Below, piece after piece: positions 26,385-34,729 of a DNA stretch of 50,091 bases (its first letter is position 1; every line of letters starts with the position of its first letter). The DNA comes from Marine Group III euryarchaeote CG-Epi1 (lineage in GTDB: Archaea > Thermoplasmatota > Poseidoniia > MGIII > CG-Epi1), in contig MIZA01000002.1 in assembly GCA_001875345.1 (NCBI GenBank), forward strand, positions 1-50,091, in the 5' to 3' direction. The notes beneath the pieces are model-generated. The model was not told the origin of the DNA. It did not search any database and was given only the letters and a program-made list of their open reading frames with translations. The position numbers were made by a program, and so were the translations under genes.

Positions 26385-28698
26385 AAGTAAACTGATAGGG
26401 CTAGGAATATTATTAAGCATTATTTTTGCTGTAACTGCAATTCCAACTGGAGAAACGAATCCGGGAGGAATTGATCCAAGTATAAGCACACTAGTAGAAG
26501 CAAATGGATGTAGTTGTCACAACATAGGTGACGGTGACATGAATAATCCGAACTCGGCAGTTATTCTAAATTTAACAATGCCTTCTAATTTTAGTGCAGG
26601 TGAAACTTACACTTTAGTTCTCAATATTTCAGGTGGACCAAATGACATTGCCCCAATGGAAAATGGACCTAATATGGGAGGTTTTATGCTGAAAGTTTCT
26701 ACCGGAACTTTGACTCCTATTGATGATAACGTATGGAAACCAGAAGATAGTAGTTACTTAACTCACACAGGTGGAGAAGAAGGCCAAGGTGGTGACGGAA
26801 ATAACTTAAGAGAATGGAGTTTTAATTGGACTGCTCCAGACAGTGATTCTTTAGTTGCAGAATTTATGGTTTATGGAAATTCTGTTAACGGAAATGCTTA
26901 CGAAGATAGTGGAGGTATGGGAAATAGTGGAGACTATTGGAATTCAGGAACATTCCTTCTAGCTGGTAAAAATGCTCAAATTACAGATGGAAGTGCACAT
27001 GGTGAACTTTCAGGGCCTAAAAAAGTAGTATACGGTTTTGGTATTGTTTTCATCACTTTAGCTGTTGTAGTGGTTGGATATCGAATGGTAGATCAAGATG
27101 AATCATTCGAAGAAGTAATGAAGAGCTACTGGAAATGGATTTATCCTTGGCTTACAACTACAGACCACAAATATATCGGTACCCTTTACATCGTAACTGG
27201 ATTTGCTTGGTTCTTCATTGGAGGAATTCTAGGCCTATTAATTAGATGGCAATTATATGAGCCGCGTGTTGATGGTGACTTCTTAACTTATCAAGAATAT
27301 AATTCTACATTTACAATGCATGGAACTACTATGATTTTCATGGCTGCCATGCCTATTATTTTTGGATTTGCAAATTACTTGATTCCTCTTCAAATTGGTG
27401 CAAGAGATTTAGCATTCCCAAGGCTTAATTCATTCGGTTATTGGCTACTTCCTACTGGCGGTATCGTATTGTACATGGGATACTTCACTGGAGGTGCAGG
27501 AGACGTAGGTTGGACTGGATATGCGCCATATTCTTCAGGTGCATCTGCTACAAGGCCAGGTACTGATTTCTGGGTTGCAGGGCAATTAATGCTGGGAGCA
27601 TCTTCAACACTAACTGCAGTTAATTTCCTAGTTACAATGCTGAGAATGCGCGCTCCAGGAGTTTCTCTAATGAAAATGCCGCTATTTGCTTGGTCTATCC
27701 TTGTAACTGTATTCTTACTTCTATTATCTATTCCTGTATTCACCGTTGCTTTAATTTTACTAATGGCAGACCGTACTTTTGGAAGTTTATACTTCTCAGG
27801 TCCAGACTCTGACCCAATTTTGTGGCAGCACTTATTCTGGTACTTTGGACATCCAGAAGTTTACATTGTTATTTTACCTGCTTTTGGCGTTTTATCTGAA
27901 ATAATATCTACATTTTCAAGAAGACCAATTTTTGGATATACTTCTATGGTTTATGCAATGGCTACAATAGGAATAATTTCATTCGTAGTTTACGGTCACC
28001 ATATGTTCACTACAGGTGCTGACCCATTATTCCGTTTCATTGTAATGCTGACTACAATGTTAGTTGCTGTGCCTACAGGAATTAAAATTTTCAATTGGCT
28101 TGCTACTATGACTGGCGGATCTGTAGTTCTAAATACGCCAATGATGTTCTCATTAGGTACAATAATTACTTTCACTATCGGAGGAATTACTGGAATTATT
28201 TTAGCTTCGATTCCATTGGATATCGCTTTCCACGATACATATTTCGTTGTAGCTCACTTTCACTATGTGCTGATCGGAGGAACTATGTTTTCCTTCATAG
28301 CTGGAGTTTACTATTGGTATCCTAAAATGACTGGGAAGATGATGAATGAAAGATTAGGAATTATACATTTTGCAGCTACATTCATCACTTTCAACGCTGC
28401 ATTTTATCCGATGCATAACGTAGGAATATCAGGTATGCCAAGAAGATATGCTACATATGATGCATCATTGACTGAATTAAATCAGTTCATTAGTATTTTC
28501 GCTATTCTATTCGGATTAGCGCAACTGATTTTTGTTTACAACGTATTTTACTCTTACAGAAACGGTAAAGAAGCTGGTGATAATCCATGGAATGGATGGT
28601 CTTTAGAATGGGCCACATCATCTCCACCTCCAGAAAATAGTTTCATTGAAATTCCTACATTACTCGATGCCGAAGAGGAGGCTAAAAAGAGTGAGTGA
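26377..28698 (+). CDS. coxA: Cytochrome c oxidase subunit I with N-terminal CxCH domain fusion
   Basis: Catalytic subunit reducing O2 at the heme a3-CuB centre. Numbering from the ATG, residues 1-22 are a signal peptide and about 30-205 a non-membrane beta-rich domain beginning with GCSCH (Cys45, Cys47, His48); a span at 215-235 leads into the normal subunit I from about 250. Heme a ligands are His315 and His629, heme a3 His627, CuB His492, His541 and His542, with Tyr496 cross-link and Glu494 (HPEVY), marking an A1-type proton-pumping oxidase. Normal subunit I is about 530 residues; this has about 240 extra. The extension resembles secreted choice-of-anchor-V/reeler-like domains that carry a heme-like Cys-His motif; heme binding is unproven because the spacing is CxCH, not CxxCH. 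Confidence 0.96.
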   Translation: MLRSKLIGLGILLSIIFAVTAIPTGETNPGGIDPSISTLVEANGCSCHNIGDGDMNNPNSAVILNLTMPSNFSAGETYTLVLNISGGPNDIAPMENGPNMGGFMLKVSTGTLTPIDDNVWKPEDSSYLTHTGGEEGQGGDGNNLREWSFNWTAPDSDSLVAEFMVYGNSVNGNAYEDSGGMGNSGDYWNSGTFLLAGKNAQITDGSAHGELSGPKKVVYGFGIVFITLAVVVVGYRMVDQDESFEEVMKSYWKWIYPWLTTTDHKYIGTLYIVTGFAWFFIGGILGLLIRWQLYEPRVDGDFLTYQEYNSTFTMHGTTMIFMAAMPIIFGFANYLIPLQIGARDLAFPRLNSFGYWLLPTGGIVLYMGYFTGGAGDVGWTGYAPYSSGASATRPGTDFWVAGQLMLGASSTLTAVNFLVTMLRMRAPGVSLMKMPLFAWSILVTVFLLLLSIPVFTVALILLMADRTFGSLYFSGPDSDPILWQHLFWYFGHPEVYIVILPAFGVLSEIISTFSRRPIFGYTSMVYAMATIGIISFVVYGHHMFTTGADPLFRFIVMLTTMLVAVPTGIKIFNWLATMTGGSVVLNTPMMFSLGTIITFTIGGITGIILASIPLDIAFHDTYFVVAHFHYVLIGGTMFSFIAGVYYWYPKMTGKMMNERLGIIHFAATFITFNAAFYPMHNVGISGMPRRYATYDASLTELNQFISIFAILFGLAQLIFVYNVFYSYRNGKEAGDNPWNGWSLEWATSSPPPENSFIEIPTLLDAEEEAKKSE
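28675..28681 (+). promoter_or_regulatory. Shine-Dalgarno fixing the coxC GTG start
   Basis: GAGGAGG lies 9 bases before the GTG at 28691, inside the end of coxA. It argues for that start against the in-frame ATG at 28646, which would overlap coxA by 53 bases. Confidence 0.7.
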
Positions 28699-29635
28699 TG
28701 GACACGATGAGCACCATGCTCACATAGAAACTCCTGCGCCTTTCTTGTTCTGTGTAGCCACTGCAATAATGTTTATTGGTTTAGTCATGGCTACTGCTGG
28801 CGGTGAAGATAAAACTGGAGACACTGGTTACTGGTTTGTATTCATCATAGGACTTATTGGTATTTTTACGGCATTTTTCATGTGGGTTCAGGATTATTGG
28901 AACCTAGAGGGCGAAGAAGACGAACACATAGAAACTTATCACAAGTTCTGGGATACTATTTCGACTCGAAAATTTGGAATGTGGATTTTCCTACTAACTG
29001 AAGTCATGGTTTTCAGTACATTACTAAGTGCATATTTGAGATACAGAGCATCAATGCCAGACTATTCTCCAGACATTGATTGTGGATTATACTTTGAAGA
29101 TTGCTGGGTACCTGCTGCCGATGTTATCAGAAGTCACTTAATATTTGGAGTGATTAATACATTTGCTCTTCTTTTAAGCAGTTTGACTGTTGTATTAGCA
29201 TTATATGCTGCTAAAAACAATAACCCAAAAGCTGTTACTAGATATCTGGCTGTTACTTTTGTCCTAGGTGCTATGTTCCTAGCCCTAAAATTATGGGAAT
29301 GGAATGAAATGAGACATTATAATTTCTGGGACGAATCTCACAACGGATGTGACGTTTTAGCAGGACAAAGTATCGCAGACCATTGTATTGCTCCAAAATA
29401 CGCGAATGGATTCTGGCTTGATACTAGTATTGAGGGCAGTACTTTTTACATTACTACAGGCATGCATGGTGCTCACGTCTTTATTGGGCTAATTGCATTA
29501 GGATACTTGATTGCAAAATCAAACAAAGATGGATACAATGAAGAAAACCATGAAACTATTGAGCTATTTGGACTATATTGGCACTACGTTGACTTGGTTT
29601 GGGTATTTGTATTCCCATTTTTCTATTTATATTGA
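28691..29635 (+). CDS. coxC: Cytochrome c oxidase subunit III
   Basis: Structural membrane subunit stabilising the catalytic core. The protein has a His-rich cytosolic start (SDGHDEHHAH), about seven spans, the conserved GMHGAHVFIGLIALG segment and the family C-terminus YWHYVDLVWVFVFPFFYLY. From the GTG at 28691 it is 314 residues. A hydrophilic loop with several Cys (about residues 125-145 and 215-235) is larger than usual. GTG overlaps the coxA stop and follows a strong Shine-Dalgarno. Confidence 0.95.
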   Translation: MSDGHDEHHAHIETPAPFLFCVATAIMFIGLVMATAGGEDKTGDTGYWFVFIIGLIGIFTAFFMWVQDYWNLEGEEDEHIETYHKFWDTISTRKFGMWIFLLTEVMVFSTLLSAYLRYRASMPDYSPDIDCGLYFEDCWVPAADVIRSHLIFGVINTFALLLSSLTVVLALYAAKNNNPKAVTRYLAVTFVLGAMFLALKLWEWNEMRHYNFWDESHNGCDVLAGQSIADHCIAPKYANGFWLDTSIEGSTFYITTGMHGAHVFIGLIALGYLIAKSNKDGYNEENHETIELFGLYWHYVDLVWVFVFPFFYLY

Positions 29636-29643
29636 GGTAAAAA

Positions 29644-30027
29644 ATGAGTGAAGAAACAAAAACTAAAAACAGCCACGATGAACACCATGACCATTCTTTC
29701 CCAAACTGGGTGACTTTTGGGCATACTGATGATCCTGTAGATGGATTCATCAAAATATTTGCGTGGCTAGTTTTTTGGACAATTCTAGAAGTATTGGCAA
29801 TCGTTCAAGAATTTGATTCGTTTGCATTGAATATGCTAATCCTATTCGGAATAGCTCTTATCAAATGCTGGTATATTTGCTCATTCTTTATGCACATGAC
29901 ATGGGATCCGCCGTTAGTCTATCAGACTGCATCTGTACCTTTGTTTTTCTTAGCTGTCTTATTTTTGGCGGTAGGACTAACTACTCCTGGTGCAGTAGAT
30001 GATTTGGCTACTATTTGTGGTTTCTAG
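29644..30027 (+). CDS. Cytochrome c oxidase subunit IV-like protein
   Basis: A 127-residue protein with a charged His-rich start and three spans (about 40-60, 63-85, 98-118). The core KCWYICSFFMHMTWDPP matches prokaryotic oxidase subunit IV/caa3-type small subunits. It is the last gene of the operon, 8 bases after coxC, with GAGGT 5 bases before its ATG. It probably stabilises the CuB site or assembly, as in related oxidases. Its stop is nested with that of the convergent DoxX-like gene (CTAG). Confidence 0.88.
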   Translation: MSEETKTKNSHDEHHDHSFPNWVTFGHTDDPVDGFIKIFAWLVFWTILEVLAIVQEFDSFALNMLILFGIALIKCWYICSFFMHMTWDPPLVYQTASVPLFFLAVLFLAVGLTTPGAVDDLATICGF

Positions 30028-30470
30028 AACTGAGTATATACAAATAAACCAAACATAGTCAGAATGTAGTAAGGAACCAACACTGCTGCTCCTTCATAGT
30101 CTTTTGAGATTCTTTGACCTAACATCAGAATAGCTAGAGATCCTGCTGCTAAAATTAAGCCCATTATTGCATATGAATAATCATCGTAAAATAAGGCCAT
30201 CAGCGAACCAAATATTGACAAAAGACCTGATAATATTTCAAATATTGTAACTTGGATTAAACCAAATGTAGAAAAATTGGCTAGTGGAGTCTTAGCAAAC
30301 TTACCTGTAATGAAATCTAATTCACCTTCCCAATTAAATATTTTATCAAAACCAGATTGTGTCATCACAATACCAAGAAAAACCGAAATACTCGCACCGA
30401 TTATGCTAACGTAGCTAAATTCAAGGTCAAGAAATACTAAATTGTCGTCACCGAATCCTAATAGTGTCAT
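30024..30470 (-). CDS. DoxX-like membrane protein
   Basis: About 148 residues with four spans. The segment QSGFDKIFNWEGELDFITGKF fits the DoxX family pattern (S-G-x-x-K after the first span, then a short amphipathic loop). DoxX proteins are linked to quinol oxidases and to oxidative-stress membrane complexes, so the place next to the oxidase operon fits, but the role is unknown. The frame also opens at a TTG (30488); a TATA box at 30504-30512 puts transcription near 30482, downstream of that TTG, so the ATG at 30470 is chosen. Confidence 0.8.
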   Translation of the reverse strand: MTLLGFGDDNLVFLDLEFSYVSIIGASISVFLGIVMTQSGFDKIFNWEGELDFITGKFAKTPLANFSTFGLIQVTIFEILSGLLSIFGSLMALFYDDYSYAIMGLILAAGSLAILMLGQRISKDYEGAAVLVPYYILTMFGLFVYTQF

Positions 30471-30503
30471 ACAATATAATCTGAACAAGGGTATTTGGGT
30501 TTA

Positions 30504-30512
30504 ACTTATATT
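30504..30512 (-). promoter_or_regulatory. TATA box of the DoxX-like gene
   Basis: AATATAAGT on the minus strand, 34-42 bases before the ATG at 30470, predicting a leader of about 12 bases. It overlaps the last codons and stop of the SCO-family gene upstream. Confidence 0.45.
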
Positions 30513-31986
30513 ACAACATAAGAAGTTGAATGTCGTGGTAAACCGAGGCGTAAGTCCATTCTATTCCTCTCCAAACTACTCTAACATTACCTTCCTTATC
30601 TATAAGGTATAACTTATTAGAATGACTAACTCCATAATTAGCTACCTCTTCAACTGCTTCATTTTCAAACTCATATCCTAATAAGTCTGAAATAATAGAC
30701 AACATATCGGTATCAGAAACGTGGTCTTGTTTCCAGTGCCCAAAATAATCTATAACCTCAGCAAGTTGTTCAGAAACATTAATTGGAGATGAACGATTAT
30801 CAATTCTGTGAACTAAATCATCATAAGACTCTCTGCCTACGAAAGTATCGACAACTTGTGGAAGGCCTGATGATAGATTTCCTTCTAATAAAACCCAACT
30901 TGGATATCTGCTCTCAAGTCCAAACTTAGTCATCATTGTCCCTTCTTCATCGAGGACGTAAGGCCAAGAAACGTTGTGCTCAGATGCGAAGTCTTCAATT
31001 GTAGAAATATCGTCTACGTTGCTACCTAAAGAATATCCACCAATCGATATTACATCAACTTGATCTGAATAATTTGCATGAAATTCTTTAAGATCAGGAA
31101 TTTGTGCGTTACAAACTGAACAATCTGTATGGAAAAACTCGATTAATGTTAGGTTGTTGTTATAGTAATCTCTAGATTTATGTGTTGAATTGTCTATACC
31201 TGGTAATGTCCAACTTGAAGGGAATGTTTGAGATACATATGCATCTATAGCTTGAAGCGCAAAGTCTTCACTTATTATTCCTCCTGCTTCGTTGAATTCT
31301 TCTAATGCTAAAATAATATCATACTCTATGCTTCCTTGCTCAAATGAAACATTTAGATTACTGTAATTAGGATCGGTAATACATACATCTTTACCGAAAT
31401 AGGTATCATTTGAATCCTGCATGAATCCAGGGTTACAATGGCATCCATCGTATCCTTCCATGTAATGCCCATTACCTGAGCAAGCTTCTTCATCGATGTC
31501 GACATATACTCTGTAATCTGCCCAAATAGAAACCATGTCTCCAAACGAATCGTTAGAAACGGATGTTAAAAATCTCCAGTCTGCATTATTATTAGCTGCA
31601 AAAGAGGCTAATCTTTCAGGCGTATCTCGCTCAGGGTCTACGGTTATTGTAATAAATTCTACAGACTCTCCATAATCATCACCCAATTCTTCCGATAGTT
31701 TTCTCAACTGATAAGTTAATGCTGGGCATATATCCGGACAATAAGTATAAACAAACGAAACTACCACTATTTTATCCTCGTACAATGTCAAATTAACAGT
31801 ATCTCCATTTTGATCAACTAATGAAAAATCTGGTGCTTCACCTGAAGGGCAAATTTCCTCAGAAACGTCTTCACAGTCTTCACCCCAAAATTTACCTGAA
31901 TCTCCCGAATTCGTAAGTGCATCTAAACAACCTGTTGATGCTAAGAACATAAAAACAATAAAAATTGTAGGAATACTTTGATTCAT
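30511..31986 (-). CDS. SCO1/SenC copper chaperone with nested EGF-like and thioredoxin-like domains
   Basis: A 491-residue lipoprotein (LASTGC lipobox, Cys20) that should deliver copper to the CuA site of subunit II. The SCO half-domain at about 45-163 has the CPDIC copper motif (Cys83, Cys87) and TVDPERDTPER; the third SCO ligand His455 is in YGVSHSNKLYLIDKEG near the C-terminus. Between them sit about 290 extra residues: a Cys-rich GCHCNPGF segment (about 169-202) like half an EGF domain, then a thioredoxin-like domain (about 270-395) with active site DCSVC. That domain is very like the protein encoded by the next gene upstream. Start: TTTATATAAG at 32008-32017 is about 26 bases from the ATG at 31986, favouring it over the ATG at 32001. 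Confidence 0.9.
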   Translation of the reverse strand: MNQSIPTIFIVFMFLASTGCLDALTNSGDSGKFWGEDCEDVSEEICPSGEAPDFSLVDQNGDTVNLTLYEDKIVVVSFVYTYCPDICPALTYQLRKLSEELGDDYGESVEFITITVDPERDTPERLASFAANNNADWRFLTSVSNDSFGDMVSIWADYRVYVDIDEEACSGNGHYMEGYDGCHCNPGFMQDSNDTYFGKDVCITDPNYSNLNVSFEQGSIEYDIILALEEFNEAGGIISEDFALQAIDAYVSQTFPSSWTLPGIDNSTHKSRDYYNNNLTLIEFFHTDCSVCNAQIPDLKEFHANYSDQVDVISIGGYSLGSNVDDISTIEDFASEHNVSWPYVLDEEGTMMTKFGLESRYPSWVLLEGNLSSGLPQVVDTFVGRESYDDLVHRIDNRSSPINVSEQLAEVIDYFGHWKQDHVSDTDMLSIISDLLGYEFENEAVEEVANYGVSHSNKLYLIDKEGNVRVVWRGIEWTYASVYHDIQLLML

Positions 31987-32007
31987 ATTTTCACTCCACA
32001 TTGAAAC

Positions 32008-32017
32008 TTATATAAAA
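32008..32017 (-). promoter_or_regulatory. TATA box of the SCO-family gene
   Basis: TTTATATAAG, centred about 26 bases before the ATG at 31986; it selects that codon as a leaderless start. It overlaps the space just after the thioredoxin-like gene. Confidence 0.65.
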
Positions 32018-32020
32018 TTT

Positions 32021-32623
32021 TCACTCGAGGTATTTTTCAATTTCTGCAGCCAATCGACTTTCTGATAATATGCCTGAGTGGCTGTAAACAATTTCTCCAT
32101 TTTTGATAAAAGCTAAGGAAGGATAAGATGAAAAACCATAATCTCGCATCAGATCTCCAGAGGGGTCATATAAATGAGGAAATTGCATATTATATTCAAT
32201 TTTGAAGTTTGCAATACTTGAAGCTGAATCTTGCCCATTCCCTAACTTGTAGCCACCTATTGCAAACATATCTACTTGTGAGGAGTAATTTGCATGGACA
32301 TCGTTCAAAATTGGTGCTTGAGTCTGGCAAGCTCCGCATTTAGAGTTAAAAAATTCAACAATTGTTAGGCGGTTATTGTAATAATCTTCTGAAGCATAAA
32401 CTTCACCTGACTGAGGATCTTCAAGCTCCCATTCTTCTGCACGAGGGTCGCCCATCTCATAGAAAAAAGCAAAATATACTCCTAATCCTACCACTAAAAT
32501 AACTGCTAAAGGAAGGCCGTAGGTCCACAATGCATCATTAGCTGAGGCTCTCCTAGCTTGCATTTTATCTTTAAAATCTTTAGATGATTTTTTTTCTAGT
32601 TTACGTTTCCTCTTCGATGCCAT
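32021..32623 (-). CDS. Membrane-anchored thioredoxin-like protein
   Basis: A 200-residue protein with a very basic cytosolic start, one span (about 33-52) and an outside thioredoxin-like domain (about 75-200) of the TlpA/ResA/DsbE type. The active site is KCGAC (CxxC) after IVEFFNS, and the cis-Pro is in SSYPSLAFIKNG. It probably exchanges disulfides outside the membrane with the VKOR protein, whose gene overlaps its start by 23 bases. The sequence YYNNRLTIVEFF and VHANYSSQVD-x-x-x-IGGY-x-LG are nearly shared with the nested domain of the SCO protein, so the two are recent paralogues. Confidence 0.92.
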   Translation of the reverse strand: MASKRKRKLEKKSSKDFKDKMQARRASANDALWTYGLPLAVILVVGLGVYFAFFYEMGDPRAEEWELEDPQSGEVYASEDYYNNRLTIVEFFNSKCGACQTQAPILNDVHANYSSQVDMFAIGGYKLGNGQDSASSIANFKIEYNMQFPHLYDPSGDLMRDYGFSSYPSLAFIKNGEIVYSHSGILSESRLAAEIEKYLE

Positions 32624-33095
32624 TTTTGTTAATTAACTCCTTAATTTCACTACCATATTCAGTTATGCAGAAAAAAGTTGCTGCGATTGTCAAAACAAAA
32701 GCGACTACGCAAAAAGGACACCATTCATGAATTATGAATGCCTCTGCATAAGTTAGATATGAACCGAAAATAACACCAATAACTCCAGTGATTGGTAAAA
32801 GAATTTTATTGTAGTAAGTACGTTCTAAGTCCATGTTCAGATATCTATCTAAGGACAATCCAATTAGCATCAAAAAACCGACAACTCCCAACCAAGCGAC
32901 TGGGATACCGAATAATTTTGCCTGATCGCTTGCGAGAACTACGCCACAATCTAAACCCGGAAGATTTTCTGTTGGACAGCCAGCCCCTTGGGAAATCAAA
33001 TGATGTAAATAAGACAAATATATCGCATCGATAAGGCCAACGAAAGAAATGAACATTATAATTTTCAATGACCTATCTTCCGATTCCATGCTCAT
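32601..33095 (-). CDS. Vitamin K epoxide reductase (VKOR) family disulfide oxidase
   Basis: A 164-residue four-span protein. The loop Cys pair (GCPTENLPGLDC), the VKOR core GIPVAWLGVVGF and the redox CxxC (WCPFC, about residues 126-130) are all present. In prokaryotes VKOR reoxidises a DsbA-like thioredoxin and passes electrons to quinone. The thioredoxin-like partner is encoded immediately downstream, overlapping by 23 bases. A TATA-like TTTATATG at 33115-33122 precedes the ATG at 33095. The pair likely makes disulfides for the Cys-rich oxidase and surface proteins here. Confidence 0.95.
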   Translation of the reverse strand: MSMESEDRSLKIIMFISFVGLIDAIYLSYLHHLISQGAGCPTENLPGLDCGVVLASDQAKLFGIPVAWLGVVGFLMLIGLSLDRYLNMDLERTYYNKILLPITGVIGVIFGSYLTYAEAFIIHEWCPFCVVAFVLTIAATFFCITEYGSEIKELINKNGIEEET

Positions 33096-33205
33096 TAGAC
33101 AACAATATCATTAACATATAAATAAGTAACATTAACATCACTAAGTTCAACTAAAATAAACAAAGACATTTATTAGAGGCTTCATATGGGTATTAGTGAT
33201 ATATT

Positions 33206-34141
33206 ATGCACGGACCATCTGAAGGAGTAAGTGAAGAAACAGATGAAGCGAATTCTGCCGTAAAAATAGTTGGTGGAAACGTTTTCGTAGAACTAGACCC
33301 TGACCATCCAGGATTCAAGGATGAAGGCTATAGATCAAGAAGAAATGAGATTGCTAAGATTGCACTTGAATGGAACGAAATGTCCATGGATGAAAGAAGA
33401 TCAAAAAAGATCCCACATGCTCCATATTCTGAAGATGAAGATGCCGTTTGGGCTGCGATTATGGAAAGAATTACTCCAGTTCATGAAAAATACGCATGTA
33501 AGCAGTATCTTGAAAATGCAAGGAAATTAGGATTACCTAATGATAGAATACCACAATTACAAGAAGTCAGTGAGACACTAGAAGAAATGACTGGATTCAG
33601 ACAAGAACCTGTCGGAGGTTTAGTTCACCCCAAAACATTTCACACTGCTCTAGCAAATAGAGTTTTCCTTTCAACACAATACATTAGACATTCATCAAGG
33701 CCTTTTTACACGCCTGAACCTGATGTTGTGCACGAACTTGTTGGGCACACTGCAATGCTAGGTGTACCTGAATGGGCTGAACTTAATGTTCTATTTGGAG
33801 AGGCTGATATGAGAACTGAAAGTGAAGCTGCAATCAATCGCCTTGGATCTGTTTATTGGTATGTTCTTGAATTTGGAACTTGTCGTGAAGAAGGAAACGT
33901 GAAGTCGGTAGGGCCTGGATTATTATCTTCGTTTGGTGAAATGGAACATGCATGTGCATCTGGTGAGGTTGAATATAGAAAACCTAATTTTGAAGAAATG
34001 GAAACTCTTGCATATGATGTTACGAAATATCAACCAATACTGTATGTCTGGGATTCATTTGAAGAGTTGTACGAAAAAACAAAAGAATTTGTGACAAATT
34101 GGGGAACTGATAACGACCCAAGAAAAGATTTACATCAATAA
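33206..34141 (+). CDS. phhA: Phenylalanine-4-hydroxylase (aromatic amino acid hydroxylase)
   Basis: A pterin-dependent non-heme iron monooxygenase converting phenylalanine to tyrosine. The family signature FYTPEPDVVHELVGH (about residues 170-184) supplies the two iron His, and the Glu ligand is in YWYVLEFG about 45 residues later. The 311 residues match bacterial PhhA, with an acidic N-terminal extension of about 20 residues and no ACT regulatory domain. It is alone on its strand, next to the convergent DUF2237 gene. A pterin-4a-carbinolamine dehydratase homologue, the usual partner, is encoded at 40270. Confidence 0.95.
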   Translation: MHGPSEGVSEETDEANSAVKIVGGNVFVELDPDHPGFKDEGYRSRRNEIAKIALEWNEMSMDERRSKKIPHAPYSEDEDAVWAAIMERITPVHEKYACKQYLENARKLGLPNDRIPQLQEVSETLEEMTGFRQEPVGGLVHPKTFHTALANRVFLSTQYIRHSSRPFYTPEPDVVHELVGHTAMLGVPEWAELNVLFGEADMRTESEAAINRLGSVYWYVLEFGTCREEGNVKSVGPGLLSSFGEMEHACASGEVEYRKPNFEEMETLAYDVTKYQPILYVWDSFEELYEKTKEFVTNWGTDNDPRKDLHQ

Positions 34142-34142
34142 T

Positions 34143-34508
34143 TTACTCTTCTTTGTAAGCATGTTCCTGTAACTTTTCTAAAGGTACCATCTCTAAAGCA
34201 GATTCGTGAGTAGCTTCGAGAACTACGTAAGGCGCCATTCCTGAATCGTAAGCTTCTACCCACCTCGAAAGACAAAGGCACCACCTATCTCCTTCCTTTA
34301 GTCCTGAAAATCCCGGTGCTGGAGAGCTGAGGTCATTTCCTGCTCCTTTTGAAAATGCCAAAAAAACTTCGGTCATAACTGCACATACAACATGCCTACC
34401 ATAATCACGTTTGTCTGTGTTACAACAGCCATCTCTAAACCAACCTGTCATAGGATCTGTTGAGCAAGACTCTAACTTACTTCCTAAGACATTTATTGAT
34501 TCTTCCAT
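34143..34508 (-). CDS. DUF2237 family protein
   Basis: A 121-residue protein matching the family throughout: NVLGSKLESCSTDPMTGWFR, CCNTDKRDYGRHVVCAVMT, FLAFSKGAGNDLSSP and GDRWCLCLSRW. The Cys-rich conserved positions (C16, C28-C29, C42, C78, C80) suggest a metal or redox site, but no biochemical role is known. It is the third gene after the A-type iron-sulfur carrier and a 72-residue protein, separated by 1-2 bases. Confidence 0.93.
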   Translation of the reverse strand: MEESINVLGSKLESCSTDPMTGWFRDGCCNTDKRDYGRHVVCAVMTEVFLAFSKGAGNDLSSPAPGFSGLKEGDRWCLCLSRWVEAYDSGMAPYVVLEATHESALEMVPLEKLQEHAYKEE

Positions 34509-34509
34509 T

Positions 34510-34728
34510 CTACTTATCTCTATTTTCTCTTAAATTATCAATTATTGTGAACGCAAGGGCGGCTCTTTCATTTCTAGAAAAATCTGATTCTAAACTTTTT
34601 ATCATTGATTTAATTTTAATTGATGACTCTGGATCTTCTTCAGCTAACTGCTTAGCTTGATTCATTTGTGCTTCATTAATGCAATAAACCGAATCTCCAC
34701 CAAGTATTGATACTGGACTTAAAACCAT
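34510..34728 (-). CDS. Small protein in the Fe-S carrier operon
   Basis: 72 residues, mostly helical and charged in the second half, with one Cys (VYCINEAQMNQAKQLAEED). I do not recognise it. It sits 1 base after the carrier gene and 1 base before the DUF2237 gene, so translation of the three is tightly linked and the ORF is probably real. Confidence 0.7.
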   Translation of the reverse strand: MVLSPVSILGGDSVYCINEAQMNQAKQLAEEDPESSIKIKSMIKSLESDFSRNERAALAFTIIDNLRENRDK

Positions 34729-34729
34729 T

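Noticed and set aside
28646-28690. ATG start of coxC 45 bases upstream of the chosen GTG
   Set aside because: It would overlap coxA by 53 bases and precede the strong GAGGAGG site that fits the GTG at 28691.
33096-33205. 110-base gap between VKOR and phenylalanine hydroxylase as an RNA gene
   Set aside because: It is very AT-rich, has no stable stem, and holds two divergent TATA-like elements (33115-33122 and about 33168-33175), enough to explain it as promoters.
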